Shown here: positions 17,118-24,341 of the stretch, in pieces
How the letters are laid out: every line of letters begins with the position of its first letter
How positions within the stretch are numbered: position 1 is the stretch's first letter
Assembly (NCBI GenBank): GCA_026224775.1
Contig: JAMFRP010000058.1
Coordinates: forward strand, 60,459 to 124,458
Source: Bacteroidota bacterium
GTDB taxonomy: Bacteria; Bacteroidota; Bacteroidia; Sphingobacteriales; Sphingobacteriaceae
Reading direction: 5' to 3'
DNA: 64,000 nucleotides
The notes under the pieces: model-generated
What the model saw: the letters and a program-made list of their open reading frames with translations, nothing else
The model's database searches: none
What the model was told of the DNA's origin: nothing
Program-made: the position numbers and the translations under genes

Positions 17118-18131
17118 ATGGCAACCAATCCCTTAGACCTGTTGAACCTTTCGGGCTTAAAAAAGCTGGAACAAAAAATCGATGCGACAGAACCGATAAA
17201 CCTGAGAACATTTACTGCCGATATACCTACCCCTACGTTGGGTGATATCGCGACATTACCTGGAACGTGGGTTGGAACCGGCTTCAACCTCATCGAAGTA
17301 CCTAATATGAACCAGGCTAAACCCGGCCCTCCACCACCGGATAAATTCAGGGTCATACTCAACTCCACATCAGAAACATTGGTCTTCTCTTCGATAGCCG
17401 GTGATATTATTAACCGGGGCAATGCTCAGGAAGATATTAGCTTTTTGGGACTTCATTATTTGCAACAGGTGTCGGATGTGAACCTTCCCGTAGGTAATAA
17501 TGGAATTCATTTGGAGACCGGCCTGTTTCTCAATGTTGTTAAGTCCGATGATCCTCTGGAAGGCCCAAGTATTGCCCGTCTCGGCTCTATACCTCACGGC
17601 GATTCCATACTGGCACAAGGTAGATCTTTTACCATTAATGGAGGCCCGCAATTCGAGGTAGCCGATCCCACACCATTTACCATTGTAGATGGCAAGCGTG
17701 TGAACGATACTAGTGAAAACTACCTTGCCTTGCTCAAAAACGCCACCCCTCCTCCCGGTATCCCTCAGGAAGCTATAATGAATCCTAATCTGATTTTATC
17801 AAATGCTATTAAAGGGCAAAATATCATAAAGACGGTAGTTATATTGCTGGATGCTAATCCTATTGACGGAGTTAGTAATGTACCTGCATCAGCCGCGGTG
17901 GGTGGTATAACAAATATCCCTTTCGTAAATGTCAACGCAAATGCCACTACAATATCGGCCATCTTTTGGATCGAAACGGTACAAAAAGCTGATGGAAGTA
18001 CCTTTTTACAGTTGCAATACACACAAACGGTTATACTTGACTTTCCGGTATTTGGAGCACCTCCGGAAAACCCGGTTACTCCAATAAAATGGCCTCACAT
18101 TTCTGTGGCTACGCTTGTCTTGCAACCATAA
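17118..18131 (+). CDS. Uncharacterised protein with a lipocalin/nitrobindin-like opening
   Basis: A 337-aa protein with no signal peptide. After about 45 residues comes 'LPGTWVGTGFNLIEVP', which resembles the first strand of nitrobindin or heme-binding lipocalin barrels ('GTWxGxG'). Later segments 'GDIINRGNAQEDISFLGLHY', 'IHLETGLFLNV' and 'IARLGSIPHGDSILAQG' contain possible heme-ligand histidines, but none is proven. The C-terminal ~130 residues look beta-rich and may form a second barrel. I do not recognise a characterised family member. It is co-transcribed in the redox cluster (53 bp after the ABM gene). Binding or oxidation of a hydrophobic small molecule is plausible but unproven. Confidence 0.55.
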   Translation: MATNPLDLLNLSGLKKLEQKIDATEPINLRTFTADIPTPTLGDIATLPGTWVGTGFNLIEVPNMNQAKPGPPPPDKFRVILNSTSETLVFSSIAGDIINRGNAQEDISFLGLHYLQQVSDVNLPVGNNGIHLETGLFLNVVKSDDPLEGPSIARLGSIPHGDSILAQGRSFTINGGPQFEVADPTPFTIVDGKRVNDTSENYLALLKNATPPPGIPQEAIMNPNLILSNAIKGQNIIKTVVILLDANPIDGVSNVPASAAVGGITNIPFVNVNANATTISAIFWIETVQKADGSTFLQLQYTQTVILDFPVFGAPPENPVTPIKWPHISVATLVLQP

Positions 18132-18171
18132 CTATCTAAACAGTAACGATTTCACCCACAAAATTAAAACC

Positions 18172-18903
18172 ATGGCAAATACAGTACCTATGCTCATGCA
18201 TAGCACCTATTTTAATCTAGGGCCTAACAATACACCAGATATCGCTTCAGCCTATATGGCAGAAGCGCTCGAATATTTATCCACTTCACAGGGAATGATC
18301 TCCTTTTGGATTGGAGAAAGGGCTACAGAGATGACCAGACCTGAGAATGACCTTAAATATGACCTGGCTATGCATCAGCTGTTTAAAGATGAAGCCTCGT
18401 TTAATCTTTATAATGGAAGCGACCCGAGGCACAATCAGTTTGTAGCGGATGTGAACAGATGGGCTCCAAGTACAACAAGGCGGGTAATGGATACCAATCT
18501 AACACACCTGATCGTAGGCGGAAATGCTTCAACAGCTCAAACTATCGGTGCGGACGGCAATTTACCGCAAAGTTTGTTTCATAGCCTCTATTTTTCTCTT
18601 GTTGATAAATCGCAAGGGAATATTGACAAGTTTACTGAGATCTGCGTAAAATATCTTTCCGCGCATCCCGGCATTCAACAGTTTTCAACGGGTGGGCTAA
18701 CTGATATAAAAAGAGATGTTTCTGTCCGAAATTTTGATGTTGGAGTTGATATCGTGTACGAAAGTAAAAAGGCATATGATGATTATCTGGTGAGTAAAGA
18801 GCATGAGGCCTTTTTTCCTGCTACGCAGGGGATGATTGATCATACTTACATTTTCGATTCAATTTTAAAATACCAGTCTAAGGTTTATTCGCTTACCCGG
18901 TAA
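18172..18903 (+). CDS. Tandem Dabb-like (stress-responsive alpha/beta barrel) protein
   Basis: I choose the ATG at 18172 (243 aa, 'MANTVPMLMHSTYFNLG'); a TTG-initiated extension would overlap the upstream gene. Two related halves can be seen. The N-terminal half runs from 'MHSTYFNLGPNNTPDIA' to 'TTRRVMDTNLTHLIVGG'. The C-terminal half runs from 'LFHSLYFSLVDKSQGNIDK' to 'DYLVSKEHEAFFPATQG'. Each has the strand-helix-helix-strand pattern of Dabb/ABM dimeric barrels, and the end of the second half strongly resembles Dabb proteins. A fused pair would form an internal dimer. Plant and bacterial relatives include cyclases (olivetolic acid cyclase) and proteins of unknown role. It is the sixth gene of the redox cluster. 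Confidence 0.6.
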   Translation: MANTVPMLMHSTYFNLGPNNTPDIASAYMAEALEYLSTSQGMISFWIGERATEMTRPENDLKYDLAMHQLFKDEASFNLYNGSDPRHNQFVADVNRWAPSTTRRVMDTNLTHLIVGGNASTAQTIGADGNLPQSLFHSLYFSLVDKSQGNIDKFTEICVKYLSAHPGIQQFSTGGLTDIKRDVSVRNFDVGVDIVYESKKAYDDYLVSKEHEAFFPATQGMIDHTYIFDSILKYQSKVYSLTR

Positions 18904-18957
18904 ATATTTTGATGATTAGTAATAGTCGCATTGAGTATCAATTAACAAAAACATACT

Positions 18958-20430
18958 ATGATCACAACAGCAATTAATAAATTAATCCGTGAATTAAGCG
19001 GCTATGTATTGCAGCCAGGAGATGCCGATTATGAAGCATCTACACAAATAGATAACGGGAGAATCCAGTTTAAACCTCGCTTAATCATTTTTCCGGCGGT
19101 TACAGAAGATGTAAGATTAGCCTTAAAATTCGCCGTAACGCATGATCTTCCTTTTTCTGTAAAAGGGGGCGGGCATAGTGCAGCAGGCTATTGTATGAAT
19201 GAGGGTGGTGTGGTAATCGCGATGAAGAACCTTAACAAGATTACATTCAACCCAAAAAATGAAACCGTTACGGCAGAGATGGGCGTCATATGGTATGACG
19301 TTTACAAATACATGCAGGCCACCGGAACAGGGTTGATCCCTGTAGGTGGCGGGTGCCCTACTGTTGCCCCGCCGGGTTTTATGCTAGGTGGTGGATACAG
19401 TTTTGTGTCGCGTTCTTATGGAATGAGTATTGATAACCTGCTGAGTTTGAAAATAATTACCGCTGACGGCGAGTTAAGACATATCGGTGTGCATAGCACA
19501 ACGAAAGATGATATTGATCTTTTTTGGGCCTGTCGTGGTGGTGGTGGTGGCAATTTTGGTATTGTTATAGAAATGGAAATGCAGGTAAGGAAACCACATA
19601 GCAACAAAATGCTGGTGGGGCAAATACGCTATCCATTGGCGCAAACGGAAGAGGTATTGGGATATTATAATGATTGGGTAGAGAAAATTCCCGACGCAAT
19701 GGCCGTATATGGTTTCATGGGAAATCAGAAAGACCTTATCGATAAAACCACGAACGTGAAAGTTTTAGGCCTTACTCCTGTTTTTAACGGTGAATGCGCC
19801 GAGGGTATCGACTTGCTACAAGGCCTACTGAAATTAAAACCCATTAATGCCGATCTGTTCAACATGACATTGCCTGATTGGGAATTTTACAATGGAAATA
19901 CCACCAAGGTGGCTGGAAGAAGTTCGTATATACGTTCAACTATTCTTCCCAAGGGAGGTATGAATAACAAGGTAGCCAAAGTAATAGTGGATGCCATGAA
20001 TAATGCCCCATCTCCTGATAGCTTCGCGGTTTGGACCCATGCGGGCGGAGCTATTGAAAATGTAGCAGCCGATGCCACAGCATATGTACATAGAAATTGC
20101 CGTTTCATACCCGAAATCAAATCTATCTGGAACATTGAAAACCCAGGAGATACATTAAAAAATGTGGAATGGGCTTACGATTTTTTTGAACAGTTAGGAG
20201 AAGCTGGTAATGCTACCGGCGCTTATGTAAATTATATTGACCCACTGCAGCACGATTGGCAAAAGATGTATTATGGTGAAAATTATAAAAGATTAGTTAC
20301 TATTAAACAGAGTGTAGATCCTAATAATTATTTTAATTTTCAACAGAGTGTTGGTTCGTCGTTTAACCCACCCCAAAAGTTAACAGATCTGAGTCCGCTA
20401 AATCGCACACAAGTGATCCGGCAAAAGTAA
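18958..20430 (+). CDS. Berberine-bridge-type FAD-linked oxidase, probably bicovalent
   Basis: A 490-aa PCMH/VAO-fold oxidase. The FAD-binding domain (about 35-215) contains 'VKGGGHSAAGY' with His73 and 'GGGCPTVAPPGFMLGGGYS' with Cys133. These residues sit 60 apart, as in enzymes with 8alpha-histidyl, 6-S-cysteinyl FAD, so a bicovalent flavin is likely. The C-terminal 'NYFNFQQSV' is the BBE motif. Such enzymes oxidise sugars, oligosaccharides or complex secondary metabolites with O2 as acceptor. There is no signal peptide, unlike secreted sugar oxidases. It is the seventh gene of the redox cluster, and its large-pocket fold fits a late tailoring step (inference). Confidence 0.88.
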   Translation: MITTAINKLIRELSGYVLQPGDADYEASTQIDNGRIQFKPRLIIFPAVTEDVRLALKFAVTHDLPFSVKGGGHSAAGYCMNEGGVVIAMKNLNKITFNPKNETVTAEMGVIWYDVYKYMQATGTGLIPVGGGCPTVAPPGFMLGGGYSFVSRSYGMSIDNLLSLKIITADGELRHIGVHSTTKDDIDLFWACRGGGGGNFGIVIEMEMQVRKPHSNKMLVGQIRYPLAQTEEVLGYYNDWVEKIPDAMAVYGFMGNQKDLIDKTTNVKVLGLTPVFNGECAEGIDLLQGLLKLKPINADLFNMTLPDWEFYNGNTTKVAGRSSYIRSTILPKGGMNNKVAKVIVDAMNNAPSPDSFAVWTHAGGAIENVAADATAYVHRNCRFIPEIKSIWNIENPGDTLKNVEWAYDFFEQLGEAGNATGAYVNYIDPLQHDWQKMYYGENYKRLVTIKQSVDPNNYFNFQQSVGSSFNPPQKLTDLSPLNRTQVIRQK

Positions 20431-20463
20431 TATTACGTTTTAAGCTATAATTTAAAAATCATC

Positions 20464-20982
20464 ATGGAGCCTCAAATCATTATAGACTGGTTTAAATTAC
20501 AACCAAATACGCAGGAAGGTGGTTACTTTGCCGGAACTTATACGTCGGCGATCGGAATTAGCAATAAAGACCTGCCGGGATTTAAACCCATTAAAGAGAC
20601 GCGCCCTATTTGTAGCGCGATCTATTATTTCCTGGATAATAACGGCTTTTCTGCAATGCATAGAGTAACAGGAGATATGCTATATCATTTTTATAGTGGA
20701 GACCCAGTACAAATGCTGCTGCTCTATCCGCAAAACTCGCCTAACAGATCGGAGATTTGTATTTTCAGCAATGATATTACATCCGGTGGAAGTCCGATGA
20801 AATTGATTCCAGGAGGAACCTGGCTTGGATCTCGCCTAACACCCGGTGGGAATTACGCGCTGATGGGTGTAACCATGGCTCCCGGTTTTAACCCCAATGA
20901 CTATGATATTGCCAAACGCGATGATCTGATCAAACAATATCCTGAACAAGAAGCATTAATACGTGATTTAACACGCAGCTGA
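20464..20982 (+). CDS. DUF985 (cupin_5) family protein
   Basis: A 172-aa single-domain cupin of the DUF985 family. It opens 'IIDWFKLQPNTQEGGYFAGT', the usual start of this group, followed by 'CSAIYYFLDNNGFSAMHRV', 'DMLYHFYSGDPVQMLLLYP' and 'GGTWLGSRLTPGGNYALMG'. His residues in the second and third of these could bind metal. Biochemical roles in the family are mostly unknown; sugar-epimerase-like and dioxygenase-like folds are related. It lies 33 bp after the oxidase gene and closes the redox cluster just before a perfect hairpin. Confidence 0.85.
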   Translation: MEPQIIIDWFKLQPNTQEGGYFAGTYTSAIGISNKDLPGFKPIKETRPICSAIYYFLDNNGFSAMHRVTGDMLYHFYSGDPVQMLLLYPQNSPNRSEICIFSNDITSGGSPMKLIPGGTWLGSRLTPGGNYALMGVTMAPGFNPNDYDIAKRDDLIKQYPEQEALIRDLTRS

Positions 20983-21040
20983 TAGTTTTTATCTTTAAGG
21001 AAGTACCATATTTGCTCTTGAACCAATTTAGTGAAATTTT

Positions 21041-21079
21041 AAGCAAATTATTGCAACGACGTGTTACAATAATTTGCTT
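21041..21079. terminator. Perfect 13-bp hairpin closing the redox cluster
   Basis: AAGCAAATTATTG (21041-21053) and CAATAATTTGCTT (21067-21079) pair perfectly around a 13-nt loop. It lies 58 bp after the cupin stop, between that gene and the convergent M16 remnant. It probably ends transcription from both sides. Confidence 0.6.
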
Positions 21080-21093
21080 AAAGTAGTTGGTGC

Positions 21094-21285
21094 TTAATGC
21101 CCGAATATCTCTTCAAGTGTCAGCACTTTCACGTTCCCGAATTTTGCGAGATCAGCGACAGCTATTTTATCCTTTGATCCCAGGATACAATATGTAAATG
21201 GTTTGTTTCTTAAGTTATCATTATGGATCTGCAAAACATCTGAGAAATTAACTTTGACGCAGAGAAAAGCATAGCGACTAAACAA
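21094..21285 (-). pseudogene. C-terminal remnant of an M16 metallopeptidase
   Basis: The 63-codon frame ends with 'LRNKPFTYCILGSKDKIAVA' and then '...LTLEEIFGH'. This closely resembles the C-terminus of Bacteroidota M16 peptidases, which commonly end in a G(S/D)K motif, 'LKKYG' and 'LxLEEIFGY'. Similarity seems to begin near 'VNFSDVLQIHNDN'; no upstream M16 sequence and no HxxEH zinc motif is present before the TlpA gene. It sits where the intact M16 gene lies in the sister locus (45126-47921), but its C-terminus belongs to a different M16 subgroup. Loss by deletion is the simplest explanation. Confidence 0.6.
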
Positions 21286-21337
21286 GTCGTTATTGAATAT
21301 TTAATAAATTTCATGAGTGTTGGGTAGTTGACAATAA

Positions 21338-22837
21338 TTAATTCTGGGATTTCTGCTTGGCGAAATCTATCATCATAGACAGTTCATCAACAGCGGCTTC
21401 ATTACTGCCATCGAAACCCATCAGATGATACCGGATCACGCCGTTTTTGTCGATTACAAATTTTGACGGGATCCCCGAAACCTTGTAACTACCAACCACT
21501 TTATTTTCCTTGGTATCCGGATCTTTCAGATCCATTAAAACCTGAAAATCATAGCCTTTACTTTTTATAAACGCCCTGGCATCTTCTACAGGAGTCGTTG
21601 TTCCTCTTTCCCAGGTATGAATAAATAAAAACTTTACATCAGGGTCATTTTTAAACTTATTTTTGGCCATTTGCATTGCCGGAAATGATGCTTTACATGG
21701 TGCGCACCAGGTTGCCCAAAAATCAAGTATTACGATTTTTCCTTTCAGATCGGCCAGGGTTACTTTGTTACCGTCCAGATCTGTCAATGTAAAATCAGGT
21801 GCCTGTATGTTCAGGATCTCTTTAGTTAACTTTTTTTGTAGATCAGCCAAAAAACCTTGTCTTATTAAAGCTGTGTACGCATCATAACCTTTATCGCTTC
21901 CATGTAATTCCACATAAAGCGACTTGAACATTTCCACCGTTTCAGGATTTGCTTTTCCAGCCTTTACAACCGCCTCCAATTTATCATAGGCTTCCTGGTT
22001 ACGGTTAAGTTTTGCTAATACTTGTGCATATAAAAAATTAGTACCCGGGCTTAGGTCTGTATTTAAAGCGTATGACTTATCTACATAGGAAAGGGCATCT
22101 TTATATTCTTTATGCGCATATAATAACTGAGCATAACGCGACAAAAGAGAAGGATAACCCGATGCCGCGAATTTCCCGGCATTATCGTTGTCTTTGGCAT
22201 AATAATATTTAGCGGCAATATCCATGGCTTTTTTGGTATATAATTCAGCATTAACAGTATCGCCAACTTTAATGAATTCGCCAGCCAATCCTGAATATCC
22301 ATTTGTTTTCCAAAATTCCTCTTCAAGCATATTGATGAATTCTATCGCTTTCGCGGAATTATGATCCGCGGCATATTCGTCAGCAATCGCAGACCGTACA
22401 TAATCATAATGGATATGGTCATGGTCTATATCAGGAAAGCTGGAAGGTGGAAACTTCTTGATCCACTTATTATAAGCTATTTCTTTTTGTAACGGAGTTT
22501 TTGATTTATACACTGAATCTACACCAGCGTTCCTGGCCGATACACCATTTGGAAATTTAACCGGGAGTAAATTATTTATTGAATCAACCGCTCGCTGATC
22601 TTTCAACTGATAATAATAGCTCATTGCCAGCAGCATCTCATTTTCATCACCGGCAGCAAGCTCTTTTAAATCGTCCTTTAGAATAGCCTTATCCTGTAAG
22701 TCATTCGATTTATATAATTTATTCAGAATTTTCTTAGTACTATCTAATGATACTTTGGATTGAGCAAAGCTTTTCCCCGCTAATAATATAAGGGCCACTA
22801 ATGGAACCCAAACAACAATATTTGATCTTTTTCGCAT
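21338..22837 (-). CDS. TlpA-like thioredoxin with long helical N-terminal region
   Basis: A 499-aa exported redoxin. A signal peptide (about 1-25) is followed by about 300 helical residues with TPR-like repeats ('YTKKAMDIAAKYYYAKD', 'YKDALSYVDKSYALNTD', 'NRNQEAYDKLEAVVKAG') and a TlpA/AhpC-TSA domain (about 345-495). The redox motif 'ATWCAPCKASFP' has Cys378 and Cys381, and 'VSGIPSKFVID' supplies the cis-Pro loop. It should reduce disulfides in the periplasm. It is fifth in a sigma-FecR-SusC-SusD-TlpA series, 105 bp after SusD across a terminator-like hairpin. I infer reduction of disulfides in an imported substrate. Confidence 0.88.
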   Translation of the reverse strand: MRKRSNIVVWVPLVALILLAGKSFAQSKVSLDSTKKILNKLYKSNDLQDKAILKDDLKELAAGDENEMLLAMSYYYQLKDQRAVDSINNLLPVKFPNGVSARNAGVDSVYKSKTPLQKEIAYNKWIKKFPPSSFPDIDHDHIHYDYVRSAIADEYAADHNSAKAIEFINMLEEEFWKTNGYSGLAGEFIKVGDTVNAELYTKKAMDIAAKYYYAKDNDNAGKFAASGYPSLLSRYAQLLYAHKEYKDALSYVDKSYALNTDLSPGTNFLYAQVLAKLNRNQEAYDKLEAVVKAGKANPETVEMFKSLYVELHGSDKGYDAYTALIRQGFLADLQKKLTKEILNIQAPDFTLTDLDGNKVTLADLKGKIVILDFWATWCAPCKASFPAMQMAKNKFKNDPDVKFLFIHTWERGTTTPVEDARAFIKSKGYDFQVLMDLKDPDTKENKVVGSYKVSGIPSKFVIDKNGVIRYHLMGFDGSNEAAVDELSMMIDFAKQKSQN

Positions 22838-22904
22838 GTCTTTTTGCCAATTTAGTTTTTAATAAGTTTCATCAGCCTTATGCTGAAAAGTGGAAGGCTG
22901 AAAA

Positions 22905-22926
22905 GTACCGGCACTAAGGCCGGTAC
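22905..22926 (-). terminator. Hairpin with short U-run between SusD and TlpA
   Basis: GTACCGGC and GCCGGTAC (22905-22912 and 22919-22926) form a perfect 8-bp GC-rich stem around a 6-nt loop. On the minus strand it is followed by TTTT. It lies in the 105-bp gap after the SusD gene and could be a partial terminator or a 3'-end stabiliser that lowers TlpA expression relative to SusCD. Confidence 0.55.
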
Positions 22927-22941
22927 CTTAATAGTATTCAA

Positions 22942-24327
22942 TTAATAACCCGGATTTTGGGTAAGCGCTGAGTTTAATGATATTTGAGCATCAGGTATGG
23001 GGAATAATACAGATCTTGTAGCATTCCATGTAGTTTTCAACGGGCTCAGCACTGTATTTGCCTGTCCTGTTCTCAACAGGTCAAACCAGCGATGTCCAAA
23101 CTCGCCGAACAATTCAACCTTACGCTCTTGCGCAACGGCGGCAAGCAGGCCTGCTTGAGTGGTTGCTGTAGTAACGCCCAACCCAGCCCTGTCACGAATT
23201 AAATTTATATCTGTAGCTGCACCTGATAAATTGTTTTGTTGTGCCCTTGCTTCGGCCCTAATCAAATATTGTTCTGCCAGGCGCAATACAACATTATATT
23301 CATTACCTGCTGTAGCTGTATAAAGCTTGTATTTGTTGATGCGATAAAACTTTGTTGTGTAAACTGTAGAATCAACCCAATTCGTTTTACGGTTGTCGCC
23401 CGGCTCAAAGCTATTAACAAGATTATTTGTTAATGTGTAAAGAGGTGGAGCAACCGTGGCTGTAGCAGTTGCTGTGCGATAAGAAGTGGCCAGAGTCGAA
23501 TAACCGTAATAAGTGGCAAATTGCAAAATAGTTTCGGTGCTTGTATTTTGAAACACCGAATTAGTTGCCGCTAAACTGTATGTGCCGGAGTTGATTACTG
23601 CTGTTGCCATTGCTTCAGCGTCAGCATAATCTTTTTGATATAGATAAACCCTGGCCAATAAGGCGGTCGCAGCGTATTGGTTAACTCTGGATTTCAGTGT
23701 TCCTACATACGCAACCGGCAACAAACTTTGCGCATCCTTTAGATCACTAATGATCGAACTATAAACCTGAGCAGCAGAAGACCTTGGCAAGTAAGCACTT
23801 ACCAAGGGATCACCAGTGGTTAAAGGAACTCCCCCATAGTAATTAACCAGATAAAAATTGATGAATGCCCTGAAAAATTTAGCTTCTCCCAAAAGTTGCG
23901 ATTTTACTGACGCTGTTAACGTTGTAGAGTTGGTAATGCCGGTGATTGCATCGTTAGCCACTAACAGTTCAGAATAAGCATATCCCCACATATTGGCATT
24001 CTGGACACTTCCAATTGCAATAGCATTATTCTCAATGTCGGTAATTTCCGGATATGTAGTTCCGGTATAGTGCATTTCGTCGGAACTAACTCCTGCAAAG
24101 ACATTCAAATCAATAAACATACTGCCAAATGAACTGTATATGCCATAATCGTATAAAGCCAGCACTGAAGCCGTTGCTGTATTATCGGTGGTATATGCGG
24201 CGGACGCATCGATTTTATTTACAGGCGCATCCAGCGATACATATTTATTGCAGGACGAAGAAATGATCATGGCAGGAATACCGGCGCAGATCATTATTAA
24301 TTTTGATAATTTATATTTTATTTTCAT
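22942..24327 (-). CDS. RagB/SusD family nutrient-binding lipoprotein (locus A)
   Basis: A 461-aa surface lipoprotein with a type II signal ending 'MIISSSCNK' (Cys27). It shows the helical SusD fold: 'LLGEAKFFRAFINFYLVNYYGGVPL' region, TPR-like 'RVYLYQKDYADAEAMATAVI', and the C-terminal 'LAEQYLIRAEARAQQN', 'FGEFGHRWFDLLRTGQA' and 'LFPIPDAQISLN' blocks. It caps the SusC barrel and helps capture the ligand. It lies 14 bp after SusC, so the two are co-translated in one transcript. The TlpA and peptidase-remnant neighbours point to a peptide ligand, not a glycan (inference). Confidence 0.95.
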   Translation of the reverse strand: MKIKYKLSKLIMICAGIPAMIISSSCNKYVSLDAPVNKIDASAAYTTDNTATASVLALYDYGIYSSFGSMFIDLNVFAGVSSDEMHYTGTTYPEITDIENNAIAIGSVQNANMWGYAYSELLVANDAITGITNSTTLTASVKSQLLGEAKFFRAFINFYLVNYYGGVPLTTGDPLVSAYLPRSSAAQVYSSIISDLKDAQSLLPVAYVGTLKSRVNQYAATALLARVYLYQKDYADAEAMATAVINSGTYSLAATNSVFQNTSTETILQFATYYGYSTLATSYRTATATATVAPPLYTLTNNLVNSFEPGDNRKTNWVDSTVYTTKFYRINKYKLYTATAGNEYNVVLRLAEQYLIRAEARAQQNNLSGAATDINLIRDRAGLGVTTATTQAGLLAAVAQERKVELFGEFGHRWFDLLRTGQANTVLSPLKTTWNATRSVLFPIPDAQISLNSALTQNPGY

Positions 24328-24341
24328 GACGATCTGATTAA

